A DNA stretch of 64,000 nucleotides from Phycisphaerae bacterium (GCA_022072405.1 JAJVHX010000003.1:106706-170705), one strand, 5' to 3'. Shown: positions 41,124 through 50,406, numbered from the stretch's first letter. Made by a program: numbers and translations. Notes: generated from the sequence alone by a model not told the origin.

Positions 41124-42074
41124 TCAGTTATCCAGCACATAATTTAGCAGGCGGGGCCGATCGGGGCATTCCACTCTCCGCCATGCCAACCAGCGCTCAG
41201 ATTTACTGCTGTCCGCGTCATCATTAATGGTGACTTCCATCCCGATTTCGATACCCGTCACCCGAATCTCATAGTCAAGTGGGCTATAATCCGCATTTTC
41301 GTACAGGGCACTGAGCCATGCTTTATGACCTGCGTCGCGCGTGTGAATGCGCTGTTTATGTCTAATCCATTCCCCGGCAGGGTTACGACCCCACACTTCA
41401 CATTCCAGCTCCAGCGTCATTTTGGAACAGTTCAGCAGCGGATGCCTGGATGCCACGGTCGCATAAGGTTCATCTATGTTACTGACCAGGAGCATGAGTT
41501 GATTATTATCGAATCCAGTTCCAGCACTATTCCATTGATAACGGGTGATCCGATGATACGGAGTCTTGTCCGGTTCTGATCCGTCCAGCGGTGTTCCGCC
41601 AGTCGGGTAATAACAGTCGTTGGTATTGGGATTGATCAGTGTTTCCGGCGCAATGCATTCCAGTTCGATTGGCAGATCAGAGGGCGGAGTGTATCCGGTC
41701 AGATTTTCCGGCAGCAGGAACTGAATTTCAACCTGTCCTGGATTATCAAGAACATGATATATGACTTTGGCTAAGGCCAGTTCGTTGGCCAGGCGGTTAA
41801 GGGTCTGCTCCGCCAGCGTCCGGGCCTGGGAGCGATCGGCCATCCGAGCCGGACCTCTCGTGATGGTATTCATCGCCATCACTACGCTGCCCATCACCAC
41901 CACACCCACAGCCATCGCCAACAACGCCTCGACAAAGGTCAATGCCCGTTTCCTGGCGCAGGGCCGGAGATGTCGATTGATCCATCGAGAGTGTGCATAA
42001 AACTCAGGATGTACCAACTGCGGGAGTGGCATGACGGTAACCAGCCTCATTTTGTAACCCGGAACAGGATTCAT
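41124..42074 (-). CDS. PilW/GspJ-like minor pseudopilin
   Basis: A 316-residue protein with a prepilin-type segment preceded by basic residues: RKRALTFVEALLAMAVGVV, cleavage expected before Phe or close to it, with Glu following at +4. QARTLAEQTLNRLANELAL fits PilW/GspJ proteins. The 40-residue stretch before the leader is long for a prepilin leader, so a later start is possible. It is first of the four-gene minor pseudopilin operon, 115 bases after the TPR membrane protein gene on the same strand. Confidence 0.8.
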   Translation of the reverse strand: MNPVPGYKMRLVTVMPLPQLVHPEFYAHSRWINRHLRPCARKRALTFVEALLAMAVGVVVMGSVVMAMNTITRGPARMADRSQARTLAEQTLNRLANELALAKVIYHVLDNPGQVEIQFLLPENLTGYTPPSDLPIELECIAPETLINPNTNDCYYPTGGTPLDGSEPDKTPYHRITRYQWNSAGTGFDNNQLMLLVSNIDEPYATVASRHPLLNCSKMTLELECEVWGRNPAGEWIRHKQRIHTRDAGHKAWLSALYENADYSPLDYEIRVTGIEIGMEVTINDDADSSKSERWLAWRRVECPDRPRLLNYVLDN

Positions 42075-42189
42075 CCTCAGAGGAAGACCACCAGCGGCAG
42101 TTTCCCGCCTTCAATGTACGATATCAGGTAGAGGAATGGTGACGATAAGGTCCGATAGGCTGCGGCGTGCATAACAGCCGATCAGCAGA

Positions 42190-44385
42190 TCAGGGCAGTG
42201 TCTGGCCAACCGGCGACTCCGTAGCAGGAGTTTGTCCGGCGAGGTGTTGGCTGATTGCTTCCAGATTGGCTTGGGCGGCGTGGAGTTGCGGATTCTTTTC
42301 CAGGGCCAGGCTGAATTGCTGCTGCGCACCCAGCCAATTGCTCTGGTTGGCCAGCAGAATGCCCAGGCTGTTATAGGCCTCAGCCAGCTCCGGCTTGATG
42401 GCCAGCGCCCGTTCATATTCCTGCCGGGCCGGCTCCATCAGGCCACGCACTTCGTAGATATATCCCAGATTGTGGTGGGCTTCCGCCAGTTGTGGCTCAA
42501 GCGCCAGGGCCTGCTGATAGAGCGCTTCCGCTCGATCCAGTTCTTCATACCCCAGCAGCAGATCAGCAAAGTTGTAATAGGGCGCGGCAAAATCCGGTTG
42601 TTCTTCTGCAGCCAGCAGAAAATGAACCATCGCCTCCGGATACTTGCCCTGTTTCATCAGCGCCACGCCGAGGTTGTTATGCATCACCGCCGGCTGGGGG
42701 ACGCCCTGCAGAACTTTCTCATATTCCAGCAACGCCTGGTCCAACTGCCCGGCGCGGAGCATTTTTTCACCGGCACTGTGGGAGCGCACGAGTGCCGCGG
42801 TGTCAATGTGAAAAGCATCTCCGAGCTTGCTCAGAGTTTCTTCAATGTTTTCGTTGTTGGCCAGACCGGCGCCGAAATTGCGGAATGCCGGTCCATACAG
42901 GGGACGTACCGACAGGGCCTGCTGATAGTATGTCATGGCTTCATCGTGACGGCCTTGCTGGGCGACGGCGACTCCCAGGTTGTTCAGTGCCCCGCAGTCA
43001 CGTGGCCGGATATCCAGCGAGCGTCGTAGGTAATACTCGGCTTCGATGGGTTGGCCCGCCTCCAGATACGCACCCGCCAGACCGATATAGGGTCGTGGAT
43101 TCATGGGCCGCTTGGCGACGGTATCCTGCCAGATGGACAGGCTGGTGCGGTAATCTTCATTGCGACGAATTGTCGCCGCGACCAGCAACAGAACGGCCAG
43201 AGTCGCACCGCCGAATTGAAGATATTGCCGATCAATCGGGCGAATGATCCATGCGGACCAGTGCAGGAACAGTTGCTTTGCAACCATCACCGTTAGCAGG
43301 ATGACCATCGCCAACGGCAGGTACATGCGATGTTCAGCGGCGATTTCACCCGGATTGGGTAACAAACTGGTTGGTGCCAAAATAAAAAAGAATAGCGTTC
43401 CAACTACTCCCCACCAGCGGCGTTTCCATAATCCCCAACCGGTTACACCCAGCAGCAGCATAGTGCTCAATACCTGCCACCAGACTTCACCGATCGTTAA
43501 ACTTACCGGCCAATCGCCCAGGTCGAGCACCAGCGGGTGAGGCCAGTAACAGAGCCATAAATAATGCATCAATATGTCGCACTGTGTCAGCCAATAGCTC
43601 ATGGCCGGTAAAGCCGGATTATTAAAGCCGATCCCGTCATGGCGCTGGCCGCTCCACATCGCCGCAACCAGCATCAGCCAGCTCCCCGCCAGTCCGGCAT
43701 ACAACCACCGCCGCTGCCGCCATAATTCCCGCCAACTACCCGCAAGCAGACAACGATCCAGCAGCAGCACCAGCAATGGCGCCGTCGCCATGTTTTCCTT
43801 GCTGCCCATGCCGAGTGCACAGGCGATGACCGCCGCTCGATACCAATTACGCGGCTGATCGGAGTCTGCTGCCCGGATCACGCAAAAGATCGTCAGCAGA
43901 TAGAACAGGCTCATCATCTGCTCGGTGCGATAGATCAGATGATTGATCGCATCGGTCGGCAGGGGATGCACCACCCACAAGAGCGCCACCACCGTGGCTA
44001 ATCCATAACCGGCGGCAGGATCGCGCTGGTTGTACTGCAGTCGCCGAGCCAGTCGATGGATGATGCCGAACAAGGTGAGTGCTACCAGAATGTGCACACC
44101 TACATTGAAGGCGTGATAACCCCAGACCTGCAGTTCTCCCAGAGCGTAATTAATGGCTAGTGAAAGCGAAACAATCGGTCGATTGGCGACACTCGAATTA
44201 GGCGTCTGCAGCGTATTCCAGATCGGCCACAAATGGCGGATATGGGCGTTATTCACGATCGATGGTGTGTCATCAAAAATAAATGGCCCATTGAAGCTGT
44301 TGGCATAGGCGAGTATTCCTGCCCCCGCGATCAGCAGTATCCCCAGCCAACGGTGTACCGGCATGTTGTTCCGGGCAAGATTCAT
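42190..44385 (-). CDS. Membrane protein with GT-C-like N-terminus and TPR repeats
   Basis: A 731-residue protein. The N-terminal 400 residues have about ten membrane helices and FIFDDTPSIVNNAHIRHLWP close to the first helix; the paired Asp there is where GT-C glycosyltransferases of the PMT/TMTC type have their catalytic acid. From about residue 425 tandem TPR units follow (for example AYLEAGQPIEAEYYLRRSLD, CGALNNLGVAVAQQGRHDEA, AHHNLGYIYEVRGLMEPARQ), ending near 715. It resembles eukaryotic TMTC and planctomycete TPR-mannosyltransferase-like proteins. It lies between a major pilin and the minor pseudopilins, so it may glycosylate exported pilins; that is inference. Confidence 0.72.
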   Translation of the reverse strand: MNLARNNMPVHRWLGILLIAGAGILAYANSFNGPFIFDDTPSIVNNAHIRHLWPIWNTLQTPNSSVANRPIVSLSLAINYALGELQVWGYHAFNVGVHILVALTLFGIIHRLARRLQYNQRDPAAGYGLATVVALLWVVHPLPTDAINHLIYRTEQMMSLFYLLTIFCVIRAADSDQPRNWYRAAVIACALGMGSKENMATAPLLVLLLDRCLLAGSWRELWRQRRWLYAGLAGSWLMLVAAMWSGQRHDGIGFNNPALPAMSYWLTQCDILMHYLWLCYWPHPLVLDLGDWPVSLTIGEVWWQVLSTMLLLGVTGWGLWKRRWWGVVGTLFFFILAPTSLLPNPGEIAAEHRMYLPLAMVILLTVMVAKQLFLHWSAWIIRPIDRQYLQFGGATLAVLLLVAATIRRNEDYRTSLSIWQDTVAKRPMNPRPYIGLAGAYLEAGQPIEAEYYLRRSLDIRPRDCGALNNLGVAVAQQGRHDEAMTYYQQALSVRPLYGPAFRNFGAGLANNENIEETLSKLGDAFHIDTAALVRSHSAGEKMLRAGQLDQALLEYEKVLQGVPQPAVMHNNLGVALMKQGKYPEAMVHFLLAAEEQPDFAAPYYNFADLLLGYEELDRAEALYQQALALEPQLAEAHHNLGYIYEVRGLMEPARQEYERALAIKPELAEAYNSLGILLANQSNWLGAQQQFSLALEKNPQLHAAQANLEAISQHLAGQTPATESPVGQTLP

Positions 44386-44435
44386 TTACTGTTTATCGGA
44401 TTGTTGAACCCGTGGTTATCTTAAAATTCTCAAGG

Positions 44436-44487
44436 AGCCGCAGGCTTCAGCCTGCGCGAGAGCTCGCGCAGGCTGAAGCCTGCGGCT
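44436..44487. repeat. Paired REP-like palindromes forming a perfect 52-bp inverted repeat
   Basis: Two copies of the dispersed palindrome face each other: arms of 25 bases (AGCCGCAGGCTTCAGCCTGC and on) separated by AG. The flanking AAAATTCTCAAGG on one side and CTTTCATG on the other are degenerate tails. It lies between the pilin and the TPR gene. Confidence 0.75.
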
Positions 44488-44531
44488 CTTTCATGTGATA
44501 TAAACCAATGATCATGGCAGCGACTAAGTGG

Positions 44532-44571
44532 AAATAAAAAAAATCACCGGCCAGCGATAACTGACCGGTGA
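44532..44571 (-). terminator. Intrinsic terminator of the pilin gene
   Basis: On the minus strand TCACCGGTCAG and CTGGCCGGTGA make an 11-bp stem with one mismatch and a six-base loop, followed at once by TTTTTTTTATTT. It lies about 40 bases after the pilin stop. Confidence 0.75.
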
Positions 44572-44612
44572 GTCTTTTGAATAATGGCAAAATTGGTTAA
44601 GGCGCTGACTCT

Positions 44613-45044
44613 TTAATCCGGACTGATGATGGTGGTGGAGCCGTCGCAGCCCCACACCTCACCGTTGCTGGAATTGTAAATCCAGCCTTGTGTAGTCGTG
44701 CAATCGCTGGTCGCTGGAGTGGCGGTACTCGTAATGATTTTTACGCCGGTCGTATTCAGCGTCGGGTTGGTGGGAAAAACCCGAATATAAGGCCCGTAGA
44801 CCGTACCGTTCGGAGTTGTGGTCGTGGTCGTCGTCGTTAATGCCGTGGGGTTCGACGGCCAGAAGTTGATTTCCGCCTTGTAGAGGTCGAGGGCGTTTCG
44901 CATCACTTCGAGCGAGGCTTTGACATTACCACGGTTGGCGCTGTCGGTCGCTGAACTGAAACGCGGCACGGCGATGGCAGCGATGATGCCGATGATCACG
45001 ATGACTATAACCAGTTCCACCAGTGAGAACGCGTTCTTCTTCAT
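44613..45044 (-). CDS. GspG/PilA-like major pilin-type protein
   Basis: A 143-residue protein with a very short leader MKKNA and the prepilin helix FSLVELVIVIVIIGIIAAIA, cleavage before Phe, Glu at +5. NRGNVKASLEVMRNALDLYK is typical for GspG and bacterial pilins. The C-terminal half is Thr-rich with a run of eight Thr (ALTTTTTTTTPNG), and the end has two Cys (SDCTT and WGCDG) that may form the pilin disulfide loop. The gene is followed by a strong terminator on its strand, fitting high expression of a major subunit. Confidence 0.85.
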   Translation of the reverse strand: MKKNAFSLVELVIVIVIIGIIAAIAVPRFSSATDSANRGNVKASLEVMRNALDLYKAEINFWPSNPTALTTTTTTTTPNGTVYGPYIRVFPTNPTLNTTGVKIITSTATPATSDCTTTQGWIYNSSNGEVWGCDGSTTIISPD

Positions 45045-45415
45045 GGTTACACCTGTTGGGTTTCGACAACCTGCGTCGGCGGCTGATATCTCGCAGCCAC
45101 CAGCCAGAAACCACCTGGCTCCTGACCTATAACGCTATCGGGCATCGATCTGAGCTGCTTTAATTAGTCGCCGGGCAAGGCGAGAGAGTCCATCCGGGAA
45201 ATGAAACCGTACCGGGTTCCGATAATAGCAGAACCGTTCGGTTCAAGCAGTTTAATTTCTAATATACCGGACTGTCAGGTGTCATTGCTGTAGGAGAAGT
45301 GGCCTAACACCACACCGCTCAACAAGCCGTGGCAGACCAATCGGTAAGAAATCATTAATCCGCACTAGTGGCTGGAATGATTCGCCGGTGATCCGGTGAA
45401 TGGATCGGCAACTTA
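45045..45415. other. Intergenic region upstream of the pilin gene
   Basis: About 370 bases without a gene; it should contain the pilin promoter on the minus strand. AGGTG lies 6-10 bases before the pilin ATG. A/T-rich TATTAT near 45223 could be a -10 box, but no -35 at correct spacing was found. Confidence 0.35.
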
Positions 45416-46063
45416 TTAACCGCGTCCACCGCCGGTATGCGAACCACCCCCGCCATGTTTAATACCTCCCCCACCCCCCATGCTCTTGTCGGGAATTGTC
45501 GGCAGAAAGTCCGGAACCAGGTAATAGAGCGTGGTCTTCTGGAAAAAGCCGACACGTGGTGCGCCGGAATCATAATCTTCCAGCAGCCATCCGAACTCGA
45601 TTCCGACCGGAATAGCTGATTGTTGAAATTGTCGTGCCGCGACATGCCACTGAGCATTGGCCGGGTCTAGCAACTGGTTGATGGGCATTTCGGCGAGATA
45701 CGGTCCATATAAACCCGCGGAATTACAGTCACCATCAAAATCCGTCGGATCAATCAAAATACCGCAATCTCCGGATGTGAGATTCAAATGAGCCTGAAAC
45801 GTTGCCATCGGCATGAGTGCCTTACTGTGTTCGGCAAAATATACATCGATGGCCTTCTGCAATCGAACCGCGGAGGCTTTGGTTTCGGCAAACCTGGCTT
45901 GTTCGGTAGCGGAGCTGAACTTCGGTACGGCGATCGCCGCCATAATGCCGACGATCGTCATCACAATCACCAGCTCCACCAGCGTGAATGCCCGAACCCG
46001 CCGACGATCTGCCGGCTTCGGACTATTATTCAGATTAATTCCTAAAGCCGGCTTCAAAATCAC
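45416..46063 (-). CDS. Pilin-like protein with glycine-rich tail
   Basis: About 215 residues from GTG 46063. The prepilin leader is RRVRAFTLVELVIVMTIVG, cleavage before Phe, then FSSATEQARFAETKASAVRL as in GspG-type proteins. The middle has GDCGILIDPTDFDGDCNSAG, with two Cys. The end is a Gly-rich tail, MGGGGGIKHGGGGSHTGGG, unusual for a pilin. The start is uncertain: ATG codons at 46177, 46144 and 46135 are in frame but lie on the far side of a REP-like palindrome (46073-46109) that elsewhere is intergenic, and no ribosome site marks any candidate. The pair with the pilin at 44613 suggests two major subunits or a related surface protein. Confidence 0.68.
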   Translation of the reverse strand: MILKPALGINLNNSPKPADRRRVRAFTLVELVIVMTIVGIMAAIAVPKFSSATEQARFAETKASAVRLQKAIDVYFAEHSKALMPMATFQAHLNLTSGDCGILIDPTDFDGDCNSAGLYGPYLAEMPINQLLDPANAQWHVAARQFQQSAIPVGIEFGWLLEDYDSGAPRVGFFQKTTLYYLVPDFLPTIPDKSMGGGGGIKHGGGGSHTGGGRG

Positions 46064-46072
46064 CAATTGAGG

Positions 46073-46109
46073 CTTCGCGCGGGCTAAAGCCCGCGGCTCA
46101 TTGAATTTT
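46073..46109 (-). repeat. REP-like palindromic repeat, copy F
   Basis: On the plus strand it reads CGCGCGGGCTAAAGCCCGCG then GCTCATTGAATTTT, the best-conserved copy in the window. It lies at the 5' end of the pilin-like gene, in the region where the true start is unclear. Confidence 0.7.
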
Positions 46110-46408
46110 GAAACCACTTCTAGAGTTCGACACATATCAATCATCCCATCCGAACGCTGCAGACGATGTTCCTGCATGAGGAACGTATCCGGTCTGACCG
46201 GCTCCCAAGTTCGCCAAGAAACTTCGGCCGGGTGACGCCATCTTCAGCATTCTACAAAAAGGTAATATTAACGGCATGGAATTACGCGATAAGTCTGACG
46301 AATGGTTTTCAGATTTCAGGTTATCGGATGTATGATTCTCGGACGCAGGTCGGGCTTGGCAATCAGCCGGCCTCCGTCGCTGCCGCCTCGATGCCGGGAA
46401 ATTATTGA

Positions 46409-47239
46409 TTGATCAATAGAAAAGACAATCTGAAACGGTGGCAGTTGGCTGATGGCTGGTGGCCATGCTGGGATCAATCCGTCGCTCCCGATACCACGGT
46501 TCTGGACACTATCGCGAGCGACTACGTTCAGGCCGGTTCAGTTATCCTTCGTTGGCGATCATATCCTCAAGCCCCAGCCGGTTTGGCTCGCTTGCCGGCG
46601 CCGGCTGGCAGTAAGCCCTTCGATTGGTGGGGTTGCCTGCAGAATTCCAGTTACATTCTGGCCCTGCAGGAGTGCTCTGTGGCGGACCTGCAGCAATATT
46701 ACGGCCGGCAATTGGTGACCATTTTACATCCAGAGATTCATACGCTCATGATCAGCGGACTGGTCGAACCACAGGAAGCAGCTGTTGCGGTGCAGCTGGT
46801 TCGTGAACAATTTGCCGGACGTTGCGTAGCTGGCTTGTCCGTCGGCAGTGGACCGCAAGGTCTCCAGACGGTAATGGGCTGGTCAGTTACTGAAGCAATT
46901 CAACAATTGGAATTATGGGGTGCCCAGATTATTGCCCTGGAAGGCCCCGTAGTCATATCTGCGATGCTGCCCATCGTGCAGTGTTGCCGGAAGCTTACAT
47001 CCTTACCCCTCGCCGTCTTTCCGATGGCGGGTTCTCCGGAATTGATAGATGAGCGCGTGGACTATCGCCTCGAACCAGCCGATTTCGCCGAACAGGCCGC
47101 TGCGCTAATCGAGGCCGGGGTAGATATCCTGGGTGGCGGACGCGGGGTTGACTCTGCTCATATCAAATCACTCTTTGAGCTGTCGGTTTCTCAACCAAAT
47201 AAAACTAAACGGACCAGTCCGCGTAAAAACAACGAATAA
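46409..47239 (+). CDS. Homocysteine S-methyltransferase-like protein lacking the zinc cysteines
   Basis: A 276-residue protein with the overall pattern of the homocysteine-binding barrel of MetH and MmuM: AVAVQLVREQFAGRCVAGLS (about 126-144), TVMGWSVTEAIQQLELWGAQ, LAVFPMAGSPELIDERVDY (201-219) and FAEQAAALIEAGVDILGGG. In true enzymes three cysteines bind zinc: one in a GxNC motif and two in GGCCG. Here the first site reads ALEGP (about 177-181) and the second GGGRG (242-246), so all three are gone, and the N-terminal DG(G/A)MGT loop is also changed. The protein is probably catalytically different or inactive. It stands alone, 227 bases before nuoA on the same strand. Confidence 0.65.
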   Translation: MINRKDNLKRWQLADGWWPCWDQSVAPDTTVLDTIASDYVQAGSVILRWRSYPQAPAGLARLPAPAGSKPFDWWGCLQNSSYILALQECSVADLQQYYGRQLVTILHPEIHTLMISGLVEPQEAAVAVQLVREQFAGRCVAGLSVGSGPQGLQTVMGWSVTEAIQQLELWGAQIIALEGPVVISAMLPIVQCCRKLTSLPLAVFPMAGSPELIDERVDYRLEPADFAEQAAALIEAGVDILGGGRGVDSAHIKSLFELSVSQPNKTKRTSPRKNNE

Positions 47240-47466
47240 TAATGCTCTATCTGGATGCTAATAAAACAATTGTGAATAGATTGTGAATATTTTCTCTTGA
47301 ATTTGATCCAATAATTTCTATGATACCTCACCAAAAAAATATTTCGTAATTACTGAGTTTTCGGTATTGATGCTCAACAATTATCAATATCCATTCAGTC
47401 AGGTCGCCAAGAGATCGGCAATATGCTATAAAGCTTTCCTGAACAGATAGTTGCGAGAGTGTTCGA

Positions 47467-47919
47467 ATGGTTTTCCTGGCAACGGGTTATCAAATGGTCG
47501 GGGTGCTGATCGCCATTACGCTGGTGATGGTGGTCGTTATGGTACTACTGAATCATTTCCTGAGTCCCAAACGAACCGGGGCAATTAAAGAGAGTACGTA
47601 CGAATCCGGCGTACCGGTGGTGGGTAGTGCCCGGAGGCGATTCAATGTCAAATTTTACATCGTGGCGATGATCTTCCTGCTGTTTGATGTGGAGGTGGTC
47701 ATCCTCTGGCCCTGGGCGACCCTGTTTCATCAAGCCACCACCCAACCGGAGCAATTTTCCAAAACAGCCATGACGGTGCAGGATTCACCAGTCTGGGCGA
47801 TGGTCCAGCAGGGTGCGGTCGGCAAGGAATTTCTGCTGATCACGCTGGCCATTTTCATTGGTGTATTGCTGATCGGTTTCATTTATGAGTGGAAACGCGG
47901 CGTCTTCCGTTGGAGCTGA
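47467..47919 (+). CDS. nuoA: NADH-quinone oxidoreductase subunit A
   Basis: A 150-residue membrane subunit of complex I. Three helices are visible, with KESTYESGVPVVGSARRRFN and FYIVAMIFLLFDVEVVILWP, the NuoA signature. It is somewhat longer than E. coli NuoA because of the loop TTQPEQFSKTAMTVQDS. First gene of the operon nuoA-N; nuoB follows 13 bases after its stop. A strong ribosome site was not seen before the ATG. Confidence 0.93.
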   Translation: MVFLATGYQMVGVLIAITLVMVVVMVLLNHFLSPKRTGAIKESTYESGVPVVGSARRRFNVKFYIVAMIFLLFDVEVVILWPWATLFHQATTQPEQFSKTAMTVQDSPVWAMVQQGAVGKEFLLITLAIFIGVLLIGFIYEWKRGVFRWS

Positions 47920-47932
47920 TGGAGCAATATTG

Positions 47933-48547
47933 ATGACATTGCAACAACCACATCCTGCCCAGCAGCCCGACAAGTATCTGCAGGCTCCCCATCTGGCCAG
48001 CAAAGAGGATATAGTCACCACACGCCTGGATGCGGTGCTGAACTTCATTAAAGAGCAGGGCATCAACTGGGGTTTGAAGTATTCGTTATGGCCGTTACCT
48101 TTCGCCACCGCCTGCTGCGGAATTGAGTTTATGGCCACGGCAGCCTCACGCTATGATATGGCCCGGTTCGGAGCGGAGGCGGTCCGCTTCAGCCCGCGAC
48201 AGGCGGACCTGCTGATCTGTGCCGGGCGCGTAGCCATCAAGAACATGCCCGTACTGCAGCGGATTTATCAGCAGATGTGCGAACCCAAGTGGGTGATCAG
48301 CATGGGGGCTTGCGCCAGTACTGGAGGAGTGTTCGATACTTATGCCGTGGTGCAGGGCGTCGATCAATTTCTGCCGGTCGATGTGTTTATTCCCGGTTGT
48401 CCGCCTCGGCCGGAGCAGGTGCTCGAAGGACTGATGGCCATTCAGCGCATGGTTGAAAAACATGGCGTAAAGACCAGTTCCGAGCGCGGTGCAGGCTGGA
48501 AACTGGTCGCCGAATCACGCGTGCAGGTGAACGTGTCGAAGCCGTAA
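47933..48547 (+). CDS. nuoB: NADH-quinone oxidoreductase subunit B
   Basis: A 204-residue subunit of the complex I peripheral arm that holds the N2 [4Fe-4S] cluster next to the quinone site. Ligand pattern: ATACCGIEFM (adjacent Cys pair), then MGACASTGG and PGCPPRPE. ATG 47933 has GGAG eight bases upstream; an earlier in-frame start inside nuoA would lack this. The C-terminal extension after MVEKHG is unremarkable. Confidence 0.94.
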   Translation: MTLQQPHPAQQPDKYLQAPHLASKEDIVTTRLDAVLNFIKEQGINWGLKYSLWPLPFATACCGIEFMATAASRYDMARFGAEAVRFSPRQADLLICAGRVAIKNMPVLQRIYQQMCEPKWVISMGACASTGGVFDTYAVVQGVDQFLPVDVFIPGCPPRPEQVLEGLMAIQRMVEKHGVKTSSERGAGWKLVAESRVQVNVSKP

Positions 48548-48605
48548 AATGGTGATGATTTTATTTTCCACCTGAACTCCAGGTGCTTTTTTAATAATTA
48601 TCCTC

Positions 48606-49115
48606 ATGATTGATTTACAACCACTGCAACAGCAATTTCCCGGCGTCGATTTCCAGCCCCACGACCTGCTGCCCGGCAGTGGGCAACAGGCCGTGATCGT
48701 AACCCCCGCGCTGCTGTTTGAGGTGTTGCGCTTTTTGCGCAACGAGTCGCGGTACGCCATGGAACAATTGTGCGACCTGGTCGGCATGGACTATCTCAAT
48801 TTTCCGAAAGCGACTGATCGATATGGCGTGATCTATTCGCTGCTGTCGCTGACCCACAATCATCGCTTGTGGGTCAAATGTTACGTGAACGATCCTCAGC
48901 CGACGCTGCCCTCGGTGGTGCCACTGTGGGTCGGGGCCGACTGGATGGAACGGGAAATATTCGACATGTTCGGCGTCGTCTTCGCCGGCCATCCCGATCT
49001 GCGACGGATACTGACCTGGGACGGTTTCAAAGCGCACCCGCTGCGCAGAGATTACCCGCTCCGAGGCCAGGGCGAACGGGAACAGTATGACATCGTTACT
49101 CGAGAGAGTGCCTAA
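48606..49115 (+). CDS. nuoC: NADH-quinone oxidoreductase subunit C
   Basis: A 169-residue peripheral-arm subunit. The 30-kDa signature is present: EREIFDMFGVVFAGHPDLRR then ILTWDGFKAHPLRRDYPL. It is a separate protein, not the NuoCD fusion of E. coli; nuoD begins with GTG directly after the stop codon. The C-terminus is short (GREQYDIVT-like end EQYDIVTRESA). Confidence 0.93.
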   Translation: MIDLQPLQQQFPGVDFQPHDLLPGSGQQAVIVTPALLFEVLRFLRNESRYAMEQLCDLVGMDYLNFPKATDRYGVIYSLLSLTHNHRLWVKCYVNDPQPTLPSVVPLWVGADWMEREIFDMFGVVFAGHPDLRRILTWDGFKAHPLRRDYPLRGQGEREQYDIVTRESA

Positions 49116-50375
49116 GTGAATCAAACCAATACCACCGCTTTTGAGCCGAGTCGCCTCGTGGCCGACGAATTTGGCGGGGATTTGTGGACGCTGAATTTCG
49201 GTCCGCAGCACCCGGCTACGCACACCACGTTGCGGCTGGTGCTGGAGCTGGATGGTGAAACCGTGATCGGCTGTACACCGCACATCGGTTACCTGCACAG
49301 CGGTTTTGAGAAACTGGGCGAGCATCTCGACTACAACCAGTATGTGGTGGTCACCGATCGGATGAACTATATCAGCCCGATGGCCAACAATATCGCCTGG
49401 CACCACGCCTGCGAAAAATTGTTTGGAATCGAGATCACGCCGCGCTGCAAGGTGCTGCGAACCATCATCGCGGAACTGGCCCGGATTCAGGATCATCTGT
49501 TGTGTGTGGGCGCGGCGGCGCTGGACCTGGGAGCGCTGACGGCGTTTCTTTACGGCTTCAACGAACGCGAGCTGATCTATGACCTGTTCGAGGATATCTG
49601 CGGGGCGCGATTTACCACGAGCTATACGCGGGTGGGGGGCTTGATGCAGGATATGCCGGAAGGCTGGCCGGCGAAGGTGAAGGAATTTCTCCAGATCATT
49701 CCCCAGCCGATCAGCGAGCTGGAGCGGCTGCTCAACAACAATCGCATCTTTATTGAGCGGACACTGGGTATTGGACAGCTCATGCGTGACGAAGCTATCG
49801 CCTGGGGCTGGTCGGGACCGCTGGCCCGCAGTGCGGGGGTGGTTCGCGATCTGCGCAAGGATGAACCCTACCTCTGTTATGCCGACAACTGGGATGGTCG
49901 GGGCAGCAGCGGTGTGCACTTCAAGGTACCCATCGCGAAGATGGGTGATGTTTACGGCCGGTATCGGGTCCGACTCGAAGAGATCAAGCAATCCGTCGAG
50001 ATTATTCTCCAACTGGTGGATAATATCCCCGCCGGCCCGATCAACGTGTTGCCGGCTGACAAGATGACGCTGCCCGATAAAAATGAAATCTACTTCAGTA
50101 TTGAAGGATTGATTCACCATTTTGAGCAGATCATGACCAATCGCGGCTGGACGCCGCCGGTCGGCGAGGTGTATGGTGCCAACGAGACGGCCAATGGAGA
50201 ACTGGGCTTTTATCTGGCCAGTGATGGCGGGCGTTTCCCCTATCGGGCCCGCTGTCGGCCGCCGAGTTTCATCAATTATCAGGCGATGTCGCGACTGACG
50301 GTCGGCCACCAGTTGTCCGATGTGGTGGCGATACTCGGCTCGCTGAATATCATCGCCGCGGAGTTGGACCGGTAA
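49116..50375 (+). CDS. nuoD: NADH-quinone oxidoreductase subunit D
   Basis: A 419-residue peripheral-arm subunit that forms part of the quinone-binding pocket with NuoB; related to the large subunit of NiFe hydrogenases. Seen: NFGPQHPATHTTLRLVLELD, HIGYLHSGFEKLGE, TDRMNYISPMANNIAW and the C-terminal end QAMSRLTVGHQLSDVVAILG with SLNIIAAELDR. GTG start abuts the nuoC stop. The hypothetical lipoprotein gene follows. Confidence 0.95.
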   Translation: MNQTNTTAFEPSRLVADEFGGDLWTLNFGPQHPATHTTLRLVLELDGETVIGCTPHIGYLHSGFEKLGEHLDYNQYVVVTDRMNYISPMANNIAWHHACEKLFGIEITPRCKVLRTIIAELARIQDHLLCVGAAALDLGALTAFLYGFNERELIYDLFEDICGARFTTSYTRVGGLMQDMPEGWPAKVKEFLQIIPQPISELERLLNNNRIFIERTLGIGQLMRDEAIAWGWSGPLARSAGVVRDLRKDEPYLCYADNWDGRGSSGVHFKVPIAKMGDVYGRYRVRLEEIKQSVEIILQLVDNIPAGPINVLPADKMTLPDKNEIYFSIEGLIHHFEQIMTNRGWTPPVGEVYGANETANGELGFYLASDGGRFPYRARCRPPSFINYQAMSRLTVGHQLSDVVAILGSLNIIAAELDR

Positions 50376-50406
50376 ACAGGAAAACAGAAAAGTGGAAAGT
50401 GGAAAA

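Noticed and set aside
42232..43247. Two long plus-strand open frames over the TPR membrane protein
   Set aside because: Both are shadows of the minus-strand gene, which has clear TPR and membrane patterns.
46064..46177. Upstream ATG starts for the pilin-like gene
   Set aside because: They would place a dispersed intergenic palindrome inside the leader; a start after the repeat is more likely, though not proven.
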